Both the position numbers and the translations under genes were made by a program. Of a stretch of DNA of 64,000 nt, positions 1 through 12,000 are shown piece by piece. Source of the DNA: Verrucomicrobiota bacterium (lineage in GTDB: Bacteria > Verrucomicrobiota > Verrucomicrobiia > CAIQCK01); assembly GCA_026397915.1 (NCBI GenBank), contig JAPLTX010000032.1:1-64000 (forward strand). The letters run 5' to 3'. Position 1 is the first letter of the stretch. The number at the start of each line of letters is the position of its first letter. The notes below the pieces were generated by a model, which searched no databases, was not told the DNA's origin, and saw only the letters and a program-made list of their open reading frames with translations.

Positions 1-3000
1 GCTCACGATGCTGGCGCTCACGTAGGTCGCGTTGGTCAACGTGAACTCGTTGGCGCTGAGCACCCCGTCGGTGGCGGCGACGCTCTTGTTGAAGCTGAAG
101 ACGAGCGTCGTCGGCCCGCTCAAGCGCGGCTCCACCGTCCCGTTGGTGCCAGCATCCAGCACCAGGTTCAAGTCAAACGCGCCCTTCGTGCCGTGGGTCT
201 TGCGCGAAACGACGCGAGTGAGGATGAGAGGCGGACCGTTGCCAACGGTAAGGGTGAAGTCTTGTGTTGCGCTCAGACTGGCGCTGTCGGTCACCTGCAC
301 CCTGAAGTTGAAGTTGTTGGCGGTCGTCGGCATGCCACTAAGCACGCCGGCGCTGCTCAATGTCAGCCCATCTGGCAACGCGCCGCTGATGGTGGACCAG
401 TTGTAAGGCGGCGTCCCGTTCGCGGCGGCGAGTATTTGGGAATAAGCCTCACCCACGGTGCCGTCTGGAAGTGGCGACGTGGTTGTGATCACGGGCAACG
501 AGATTTCGTAGCTGAAATAGGCACTCCATTTCTCCGACGAACTCTGCTCGCCGCTGAGGGTCGCCGGATAATCTCCGTAGCTCTGTGCAAAATAGAATCC
601 GTCGCCGCTGGAGCCGGCGGTGTAGCTCGGCACATCGGCAGTGCTATCCACCTGCCAAGCGATCCAATAGGTGCCAGGCGCGAGCGACAACGACGACGGC
701 GCACCGTCGGTAATTGGCACGGTGATCCACGCGTTGGCAGCGATGTTGGTGACAGAACCGGATTGCCAGAGGAGGTGTTTCGGCGAGGCGTTGTCGTAGA
801 TGCCAAGGCGAACGTTCCCAGCCGCAGCGTGAGAGTAAAACACAACATTGCTCACGCCGGCGGCAGTATCGAGCGTCACCTTTGTGCCTTTGATGAAGCC
901 TTTCTGGGAGCCGGAATGAAACATCGCCCAAGGGTTCGCATACATCTGGACCGCCTCTTGGGCGGTCAACACCCGGTTGTTCCAAACCCACCACGAAGAG
1001 AAATTGGCATTGCACATCTGACTACCGTTCCCGGTGGCGTTATAGACCAACTGCCCCGTTTGGTTGGTCCAAGACTTGGCGAGGTTCACCGTCGTATTGC
1101 TGGCCACAGGCGCCCCGTTCACATACATCATTCCCAAACCATCTTGCACGGTGCACAAGACCAGCATCCACTGGTTCGTCGTAAAGGGGACACGGGGCAC
1201 TACGGCAGTGCCCGCCGCATTGCGCCACGTGGTCGCCACCTGGCCCGGGTAACCGGGAGTATTCAAATACGTGGTGATGACCGCCGCGCCGGTCGCGTCC
1301 ATGATGCGCCCGAAGGTATTTGTGTCGAGCGGCTGGACCAGCACGGCATACGAGTAGCCATTCGTGACGTTGTTGATCAGATCGAGTTCCTGAAATGAGC
1401 TTTGGATCGCCTGCGCCGTTGCTCCGTTGTTGCTGATCGCCGGCCCTGCCCAGGGGTAATCCGAGGACACGGCAGGCGTGAACCAAGCCAGTGGCGAGGC
1501 GCCACCGGGCGAACCGGCCAGTGTCACAGCTTGGAAGGACTGCTGTGCAACCGCGTCGTAAAAGTTGGTGCTGGCCCCTTCGTTGACCGGAACGGCGGAA
1601 ACCAGTCCTGTGGACAACGGACGGTTCCAGTTGATCCCGCTGCCCGCAGTCGGCTTGTTGGTGATCGGATAGACATCGGTGCCCGGTGTGGCTATGCCGG
1701 CGGTCCTTTGATCGGCCTCAATCTCGCCAGTGATGTAAAGCGAACTGGTATCCCAATACAGCGTCGGTTCCAAGCCCGGCAGATTGGTCAGGCTGAACGC
1801 CCCTGTTGCGCTGCTGAAGTCGAAGAGGTCAAACCGGTCACCTGCGCTCGCCGTAAAGCCGTCCAGCAGCGAGAGAGTGAGCGCGCCGCCGAAGTTGAAC
1901 GCGCCGGTGAGATTGATCTGGTCGTAGAGCCAGTCGTTGGTGCCGGCCAGTTGCATCAGCAGCAGCGAGTTGGCGAGCAACGTCAGGTCGCCGCTGCCGG
2001 TGAGGATGCCCGCCGAATCGCCGGGGGCGATGACGCCGGCATTGGTGATCGAGCCGGTGATCGCGCCCGTGCCGGTGAGCGTGGCGTTAGTGTTGATGAA
2101 GAGACTGTTGGCAAAGGAATGCGTGCCGCCGAGCAGATGGAGTGTGGCCGCGCTGGTGCCGTTGCCGACCTGGAAGATCGAGCCATTGTCCACCGCGCTG
2201 CCGCCGCTGTTGAGCGTGCCGCCGTTGAAGTTAACGACGCTGTCGGCGAAGTTGGTGGCAAGGAATTCATTGGCGGTCACCGTGCCGCTGTTGAGTGTCA
2301 AAGCGCCGTAGCGCACGTCGAGCACACCACGGCTTGTGCCGTTGGTAGCGTAGAGATTGCCGCCGGTGACGGTGATGACGTTGCCGGTAGAAGCGAAGTA
2401 GCCGATGACGACGTTCGTGGCGAGTGCGCTGCCGTTGCTGGTAATGCCGAGGCTGTTGCTTGAGCCAGCGTAGCCAACATACAACCAGCTGCTGTTGTTC
2501 CATACGCTGCCCGCACCGGTGACCAGAACCGCGTTGGCGCCGGCGCTGTTACCCCAGCCAATACAACCATAGGTGTTATACACCCCACCGCTGTTGGAGA
2601 TCGTCAGTTGATTGCCCGCACCGTAGTAGCCCACAGAAAGGTTGGAGCTGTTGGTCCAGATGCTGCCTGTGTCGGTGACCAGCACCGCGTTGTTGCTGCT
2701 GCCGATTTCATGGCCAATATAGCCGTAGGTGTTATAAACCGTGCCACCGTTGGCGATCGTCAGTTGATTGCCCGCACCAGCGCTGCCCACTTCAAATTGG
2801 CCGTTATTGTTCCAGACGCTGCTTGCGCCAGTAACCGTCACCGTGTTGCTGTTGGCGCCGGCGATCCAACCGATATGACCGTAGCCGTTATACACTGCGC
2901 CGCCATCGGTGATCATCAATTGATTGCTCGAACCCCAGTAGCCTACGTGGAGATCAGAGTAATCGGCGTGCCAGACGCTGCCCGCCCCGCTGACCAACAC

Positions 3001-6000
3001 GGCGTTGTTGTTGGCGCTGGAATAACGACCGATAACGCCACCACCATACACCTTGCCACTGTTGGTGATTGTCAGTTGGTTCCCTGCACCAGAGTAGCCC
3101 ACAGAAAGGTTGTTGAAGAGATCAGTGTCATTCTTCCAGACGCTGCCTGCCCCGCTGACCAGCACGGCGTTGTTGCTGGCACCGGAATTATAGCCGACAT
3201 ACCCCCACTTACTATATACCTTGCCACCGTTGGTGATTGTCAGTTGGTTCCCTGCACCAGAGTAGCCCACGGAGAAGTCAAAGCTATTGGTCCACACGCT
3301 TCCGGATCCCGTGACCGTAGCCCAGTTATTGCTAGAGGTGGAGGCATTGCCGACGACGCCGGTCCCGCCAACGATCATGCCGCCGTTGGTAATCGTGAGT
3401 TGGTTGAACGAGCCGGTGTTGCCGATGATGAGCGAGCCGTTGAGGATGCCGCCTGAGACGGTCAACGTGGCGTTGTCTTCGCCGACGTAGTTGGTCAGGT
3501 TGGCGACGCCGCTGGAGACGGTCCAGGAACCGAAGTTGGTGGCGTAGCCCACGTCGTGCTGGCCCCCGCTCTGCTGGACGGTGCCACCCAGAAGGTTCAG
3601 GAAAACCTCCGCGATGTTCGTGCCACCGCTGAGCGTGAAGCTGCCGCTGTTGGTGAAGACCTCCGGGTCAAAGAATCCGCCGCTCTGGATGAACGTGCCC
3701 AAGTTGTTCATCTGCAACGGCACAAACACGCTGCCGCCGCTGAGATTGAACGTGCCGCCGGCAGCGTTGGTGAACGCGCTGGAGACGCTCAGCGTGCCGC
3801 CGGTCATCGTGAACTGGCCAGCGTTCAGCAACACTGGCGCGGTCAGATTGCCGCCGTTGATGTTGACGATGCTGCTGGCAAAGTTGGTGGCAAAGAGGTG
3901 ATCCACAACGACGGTGCCGCTGTTGAGCGTCAGCGCGCCGCGGCGGATGTCGAGCCAACCGGTGCCGGAGGCGTTGGTTCCGTAGAGGTTGCCGCCAGTG
4001 ACGGTGATCGTGTTGCCGGTTGAGGATGCGTTGGCACCAATGGCGATGTTGGGGGCACTGACGGTGCCGTTGTTGCTGACGGTCAACTGGTTGTTGGGGC
4101 CGTCCGACCCCACGTTCAGGTTGATGGTGTTCATCCAGCGTGAACCGGAGTCGGTGACCAAGACCGCGTTGTTGCTGGAAGAACTATTGTAGCCGATGGA
4201 GCCGTCTACGTCAATAACACGCCCGCCATTGGCTATAGTGAGAGTGTTGCTTGAGTTCACGTAGCCTACGTATAGTTGACCACTGTTGGTCCAGAGCGAT
4301 CCGCTGCCTGCTACTAGAACCGAGTTGCCGCCGCCGCCCGAACTCGCATAGTTGCCCACACGGCCGTTGACGCTTGTCACACGTCCTCCATCGGCGATTA
4401 TCAGACTGTTGGCGGGATTCCCGTTGCCAACATATAGAGTTCCCAAATTGCTCCAAGTAGAACCCGGGCCGGTCACTAGCACCAAATTCGAACCTGAATT
4501 GTTCCCAGCTCCTACGTAGGCATCCACGTTGGCCACGAGCGCACCATTTCCGATAGTGAGACTGTTGCTCGGCCCCCAACCACCCACCCAGAGCGTGCCG
4601 CTGTTTGCCCACATCGAACCGGCACCGGTTACCTGCACTGAGTTGTTGCTGCTAAAAGCATTTGCGCTAAGAGCACCATTACTGCTGAACACATGCCCGC
4701 CATTAGCGATAGTCAAACTGTTACCCCATCCGAAGTTCCCAATAGTGAGTTGTGACTGGTTACTCCAAACTGAAGCGCCGTCAGCTACAACCACTGTATT
4801 GCTGCTGCTCGGGAAACGGCCTATGCAGCCCTCTCCATTAATCACGCAGCCACCATTGGAGATTGTCAGGCTGTTGCCAGAGCCGTCATGGCCGACGTAG
4901 ATCGGGCCATTGTTACTCCAAGTAGTGCCAATGTCAGTCACCAAGACCTTGTTGTTGTTACCAACCGTGCCAGAACCGAGAGTGGCTCCTCCATTGACCA
5001 CAAGACCACCATCGGAAATGGTGAGGCTGTTGCCGGGACTCAGACTGCCCACCGTTAGTCCGCCGCTATTAGCCCAAATCGTCCCCCTTCCCGTGACTAG
5101 CACTGCATTGTTGCTTACAGAACCTAGGGTGGTGCCTTCGCCTATGGCTGCGCCGTTATTTACTACAAATCCGCCGTTCGCTATGGTTAGGCTATTGCCG
5201 GAACTTCGATAACCAACCGAGAGATTATCACGGTTGCTCCAAGTGGAGCCACTGCCCGTCACCAGCACCATATTGCTGTCTTCCGTGTAACCATTGTTCA
5301 CAGAATAAGTTCCTATGTAACCCGCGTAGCTGGTCACCTTCGCGCCGTTCGTGACAATCAACGCATTGAAAGAGCTATAGTAGTGACCGATGCTAAGGTC
5401 GCCACGGTTGCTCCAAGTGGAGCCGCTGCCCGTGACCAACGCCATGTTGTTATTTCCGCCGGACCAAGAGCCAAGGCCGCCTGCCCCGTTGATCACGCAT
5501 CCATTGTTGTTGATGACCAGCGCATTGTATGCGCCAACATTCCCGACTGTGAATGTGCCGCTGCTGTTCCAAGAAGACCCAGGACCACTTACCAGAACAG
5601 TGTTGCTGTTGGCACCAGCTCTGTCACCGATAACAACCGAAGCAGAAATGACCGAGCCGCCGTTAGTAACGGTCATGTTGTTGAAGACGCCAGCGTAGCC
5701 AACATACAAACTACTGTTATTACTCCAAAGTGAGCCATCGCTTGTAACCAGAACCGAGTTGTTGCTGGAAAGAGATGAGTTGCCTACCATGCCGGTGCCG
5801 CCTACCACCACGCCACCGTTGGTGACAGTGAGTTGGTTGAAAGAACCGGTGTTGCCGATGGTGAGCGAGCCGTTGAGCGTGCCGCCGGAGACGGTCAGCG
5901 TGGCGTGGTCTTCGTTGACGAAGTTGGTCAGGTTGGCCACGCCGCCGGAGATGGTCCACGAACCAAAGTTGGTCGCGAAGTTCGCGTCGTGCTCGCCGCC

Positions 6001-9000
6001 GCGCTGGAGCATCGTGCCCGACGCCATGTTCAGGAACACTCCGTCCACGTTTGTGCCGCCGGTCAACGTCCACGAGCCGCTATTGGTGAAGACCGCCGGG
6101 TCGAACAAGCCGCCGTTCTGGATGAACGCGCCCAGATTGACGCCCACGTTGGGCACAATGACGCTGCCGCTGTTCAACTCGAACGTGCTCTCCGACAGGT
6201 TCATAAACGAGTCCGCCAGCGCCAGCGTGCCGCCGTTGACCGTCACCGGCTGCGTGGATCGCATCTCAGCCGCGTTGAGCACGCCACCGTTGAAGTTGAA
6301 GATGCTGTTCAGCCCGTTGGTCAGCAGCAACCGGTCCACCGTGACGGTGCCGCTGTTGAAGGTAAGCGCGCCGTAACGCACGTCGAGCGCGCCGCCGCCG
6401 TCGGCATTGGTGGCGTAGAGCCGGCCACCGTTGACGGTGATGACGTTGCCAGTGGAGGAGGAATCGAAGCCAACGACAATGTTGGTGGCCAACACCGTGC
6501 CGCCGTTGGTGAGCGTAAGCGCCGCCAGCGGGCCGTGGTAGCCGACGAAGATGCTGTCACTGTTGTTCCAGACCGAGCCGGGGCCGCTGACCAGCGCGCT
6601 GTTGTTGCTGGAGGCGGTGTCAAAACCAACGTAGCCGATGCTGTCGAGCACCTGCGCGCCGTTGGTGATCGTCAGCGAGGCGAGGTTGTTGCTGCCCACA
6701 TACAACAGCCCACTGCCACCGCCGACGGTGAGCCGGGCGTTGTCCACGATGCCGCGCATGAGGCCCGGGCTCGACGTCAGGTCAAGGTTAAGGTTGTCCG
6801 TGATCGCGTGGTCGCCAAAGTCGCCGCCGTAGCCGGCCCACTTAACGCCGGCTCCGTTCCGGAACGTCACGCCCGATAGGAACGGCGTCGAGCCGGTGCT
6901 CGCGCCGGCAAACTCCAGCGTCGCGTTGGTGACGACGAAGCTGCCGGAGACGCTCACCGTCGCGTTCGAAACCAACCGCACAACGCTCCCATCGCGGTTG
7001 GTCAGGCCGCCCGAAGTGCCGAGCGTCAAGTTGCTCCAAACCTCCAGCAGCCCGCTGTTGGCAACCGTTACGCTACCTGTGGAGGCGGGATTATTAGCAA
7101 CACTTAATCCGCCCCACAGGATGCTATTGGCGCCATCAATCATCAAGCCGCCGCTGCTTCCCGCTGCGTAGCCAACATAACCCTTGCCACCTACAACGAC
7201 TGTCCCGCTGTTATTGATCGTCAGTTGATTGCTGGAACCGAAATTGCCCACATACAATGAGCCGTTGTTGGTCCAAACACTGCCCGCGCCGGTCACCAGC
7301 ACGACGTTGTTGCTGGCGGCGCTGTTGTTGCCGATGTAGGCGGAGCTGTTGAACACCAGTCCACCGTTGGAAATGATCAAGCTGTTGCCGGACCCGCTGT
7401 TCCCAACCAGGAGGTTGTTCGTGTTGTTCCACACGGAGCCGACGTCGGTGACCAGCACGGAGTTGTTGCTGGCGCTGCTGTTGTTGCCGATGTAGGCGGA
7501 GCTGTTGAACACCAGTCCACCGTTGGAAATGATCAAGCTGTTGCCAAATCCGTTGAACACCAGTCCACCGTTGGAAATGATCAAGCTGTTGCCAAATCCG
7601 CTGCTCCCAACCACGAGGTTGTTCGTGTTGTTCCACATGGAGCCGGCGTCGGTGACCAGCACGGAGTTGTTGCTGGCACTGCTGTTGTTGCCGATGGTGC
7701 CATAGCTGTTGAACACCAGTCCACCGTTGGAAATGATCAAGCTGTTGCCAAATCCGCTGTTCCCAACCACGAGGTTGTTGGTGTTGTTCCACACGGAGCC
7801 AGCGTCGGTGACCAGCACCACGTTGTTGCTGGCAGTGCTGTTGTTGCCGATGTAGCCGTAGCTGCTGAACACTTGTCCACCGTCGGTGATCGTCAGGCTG
7901 TTGCTGGAGCCGCTGGAGCCAACATTCAAATCGCCGCTGTTCCTCCAGAGCGAGCCATTGCCACTGACCAGCACCGCGTTATTGCTGGCAGTGCTGGAAC
8001 TGCCAATGTAGCTGTAGGTGTTGAACACTTGGCCGCTGTTGGTAACTGTCAAGTTGTTACTCCCGCCACTGTAGCCAACATACAGGGAACTGCTGTTGCT
8101 CCAGGTTGCGTCAGGCCCGATAACAAAGACCGCGTCGTTGGTGCCGCTGTAGCCGGCATAACCGGTGGTGGTTCGCAGCAGGTAATTGCTAATGGTCAGC
8201 GTCGTATTCCGGCTGCCGCCCGGACCCACCGTCAGACTGCCGATCCCCGAAGGGAGGAATCGCAGTTGGTTTGTGGTGAATCCGTTCAGCACGCCGCCAC
8301 CCGCGGAATTGGTCATGTAGAAGGTTGTAAACTCATCACCTAACGTCAGCCCTACGATGTTGGTCAATGCGGAGGTTTCATCAATCGTCAGACTGTTACT
8401 GATGGATCCTATGCCGCCGCCCCATATCAGAACGCCGCCGCGGAGGTTCCAGAGGGTATTAGTCAATACGCTGATACTGTTGCTGCGCGCACCGGCATTG
8501 CCGATGCTCAACCCAACGCTCGCAAGATAGCCAGCACTCGAAACATACAGACTATTGTCATGTGAGTTCGAGCCGCTTCCGACCGTCACCGAGCTACCAC
8601 TTACCAGTTGTGCCCCATCAAGAATAGTCAGTGAGTTAGCCGATCCACTGTTCCCGACGGTTAACGAACTCGAGTTGCTCCAAACAGACCCCATCCCTTC
8701 TACCAGAACCGAATTGTCGCTTGAAACTACGTTGTTGCCAATATAAGCGGAACTGTTAAGCACTTTGCCACCGCGGGTAATTGTCAGGCTGTTGCTGGAT
8801 CCAGAGGCGCCAATATAGAGAGTGCTGCTGTTACTCCAAAGCGAGCCGGCGTCTTGAACTAACACAAAGTTGCCATTGGCACTGCTGGCGTTGCCAACGT
8901 AGCCGTAGGTGTTGACGACGCGACCGCCGTTCGCAATGGTCAACCCGTCGCCTTTGCCGGAGTTACCCACATAAAGAGTGCCATTGTTGCGCCAGAGCGA

Positions 9001-12000
9001 ACCGCTGTCCGTCACCAAGACCAAGTTGTTACTGGCACTGCTGTTGTTGCCGACATAGGCATTCGTGTCAAACACCACGCCCCCGTTGCTGATGATCAAG
9101 CTGTTACTGAAGCTGGAATTACCCACATACAGGTTACCAATGTTACTCCACAGTGACCCTGGTCCGCTCACCAAGGCGCTGTTACTGCTAGCAACGGAGG
9201 AGTAACCCAGATAGCCATGGTTGTTCACGGCGCGTGCGCTATTGGTAACGACTAATTGGTTGCCGGCGCTGGCTCCGCCGACCCAAAGGTTATTAGCGTT
9301 GCTCCAAACTGTGCCGTTCCCAGCCACGTTCACCGTGCCTGTGGCAGCGGCAAGACCGCCGAGAACGGTGTTGCTGGTGCTTCCGGGAAGCTGTCGGACA
9401 AGATTAGTGCCACCAAGGACATTCCAGACAGCCGTTGCACCCGCAAGTCCGCCAATGACAAAATTGTTGCTGCCGGGACTTATAATCTGCGAGTCACCGC
9501 GCGTGGTCAGCGTTCCGGCGTTGAAATCAAGAATCGAGTTGGTGGTTGAATATGTGTTGTTGGTTGCAACAAGCATGTCGGTTGTAATGCTGCCACCGTT
9601 GAAGGTCAGCGAACCGCCTCGAATCTCAAGCCTGGCACTAGTGGTGTTGTTGGTAACAATGAGATCACCACCGGTGTTGGTGACGGCGTTGCCTACCAAA
9701 CCAGCAGTGACACCCACGATCAGGTTGGTGGCAATCACAGTGCCGCCATCGGCAATGGTCAGCGAGTTGGTTGTGCCCCAATAGCCGATAAACAATGACC
9801 CGGCATTGCTCCAAAGTGAACCGGTCCCTGTTACTAGAGCCGAATTGTATTTATTGGTGTATCCAATCGTGCCCGAAGCGCTGAACACTTGGCCTCCATT
9901 GGTGATGACCAGTTGGTTACCATAGGCATTGCTGCCAAGCAAAAGTTCTCCGCTGTGGCTCCACAGTGAGCCAGGGTCGGTAACCAACACACCATTATTG
10001 TTCGCGCCACTATTTAGACCAACGCGACCGGAGGTGTCAAAAACCCGGCCACCGTTGGCAATGGTCAGGTTGTTACCGAAGCCAGAAAGGCCGATTTGAA
10101 GAATGGAACTGTTGCTCCAGACTGAGTTTGCGTCACTTACCAGAACAACATTGCTACTCGCGGAAGAACCGCTACCAATGACACCGAGGCCGTTGAAGAC
10201 GTTGCCGCCGTTGATAATGAAAAGGCTGTTGACCCGCCCATTGGGTCCGATGATCAGGGAACTGTTATTGCTCCAAAGCGAACCGAGGCCGGTCACAACC
10301 GCGATATTACTGCCAGCAGTGCTATTGTTGCCGATGTAGCCGTATGTGTTGAAGACCCGGGCACCGCCGGTAATGGTCAGGCTGTTGCCTTGTCCGCCGT
10401 AGCCAACATAAAGCACGCTGGTATTGCGCCAAAGCGAGCCGGCATCACTGATCTGAACGCTGTTGTTGCTGGCGGTGTCATTCCAACCGATGTAGCCTGC
10501 GGAACTCACTACGGTGCCGCCGCTGGCAACGGCCAGGCTGTTACTGCCGCTGTTATTGCCGATAATCAGATTGCTGGCGTTCGACCACATCGAGCCGGTC
10601 CCGCTGACAATAATACCGTTGTTGGTTGCCAGTGTGCTGTTGCCTACAATACCGGTCAGGTTAAATGCACATGCGCCCTCGGAGATAGTCAACAGATTGC
10701 CACCGCTTTGCATGCCGATTTCCAAGTTGGCACTTGAGTTGGACCACACGGTGCCCAAGCCGCTCACATTCAGGATGCTCGTCACTCCCGGGACACCGCC
10801 CAAGACCGTCTCACCAGCGCCACCAGTCCAACGCACGATGGTCGTGCCGCCAAGCACGTTCCAAGTGGCCGCCTGGTCGGGTGTGGTGCCGATGAAGAGA
10901 TTGCTGCTCGCCGGCATGACAATCTGTCCGCCGCGAGTGGTCAGCGCGCCGTTGTTGAAGTTGAAGACACTGTTGGTGATGACGAGCCGGTCTGCCACGA
11001 TGTTCCCGCCGTTGAGGGTCAACGTGCCGCCGAGGCTTCCCAGCAAACCGCTGGCAGAATTGTTGGTGGCGTGGAGGCTGCCGCCGGAGACGGTCCACAC
11101 CCCCCAATTGGTGCCGGCGCCGATGTAGTGACCGCCGCCGCTCTGCTCGGCAATGCCGAAGGTTTCGTTGAGGAAGACGGAGGCGATGTTGGTGCCGTTG
11201 GTGATTTGCAGAAGGCCGGCATTGTCGAAGAAGTCCGGATCGAACAACCCGCCGCCCTGAGTGATGGTCGCTGCGTTATACACCTGCGGAACAAACAGGC
11301 TGCCGCCCGACATGGTGAAGATGCTGTCGTTGAGATTGCTCAGGACCGCGGCGTAAATCCGTCCGCCGTCGGCCAACATTACGCCGCTGTCGGTGCCGCC
11401 CCGCCCGACGGTCAGCACACCGGCATTGCTCCAGACAGATCCGGCGCCCGCCACGATCACGGTGTTGTTGCTGGCGGTAGCCTCGTAGCCCACATACGCA
11501 TTGCCGGCCAGCGTCGTGCCGCCGTTGGTGAGGATCATCTGGTTGCCGAAGCCGCCGTAGCCCACGTAGAGATCGGCGCTGTTGCTCCATACCGAGCCTG
11601 CCCCGGTCACGATCGCCAGATTGTATCTCGAGGTGGACTGATTGCCGAGGATGCCGCTGGTGTCGATCAGCACACCAACGTTGGTGATGATCAGATCGTT
11701 CATGCTGGTGTGATCGCCGAAGACGTAGACTCCGCCGGCATTTGTCACTATTCCGTCAATGATATTGGTCAGGCTGCCGCCCGCGAGGAGGTTGAAAATG
11801 ACCGTTCCGCTGAGTGGATCGGCGGGCGCCGCCAGCAAATGGCTTGTGTCCCAATCATAGCCCCTCTGCGCCGGCAATTTGAGATGATCGAAGCCGCCCG
11901 CCACGACCCCGTAGTCGAACAAGTCGAGCACGTCGCCAACCTGCGGCGCGTAACCACCTTGCAACGACACCTTCAACGTGCCGCCAACCGTCAACAGACC

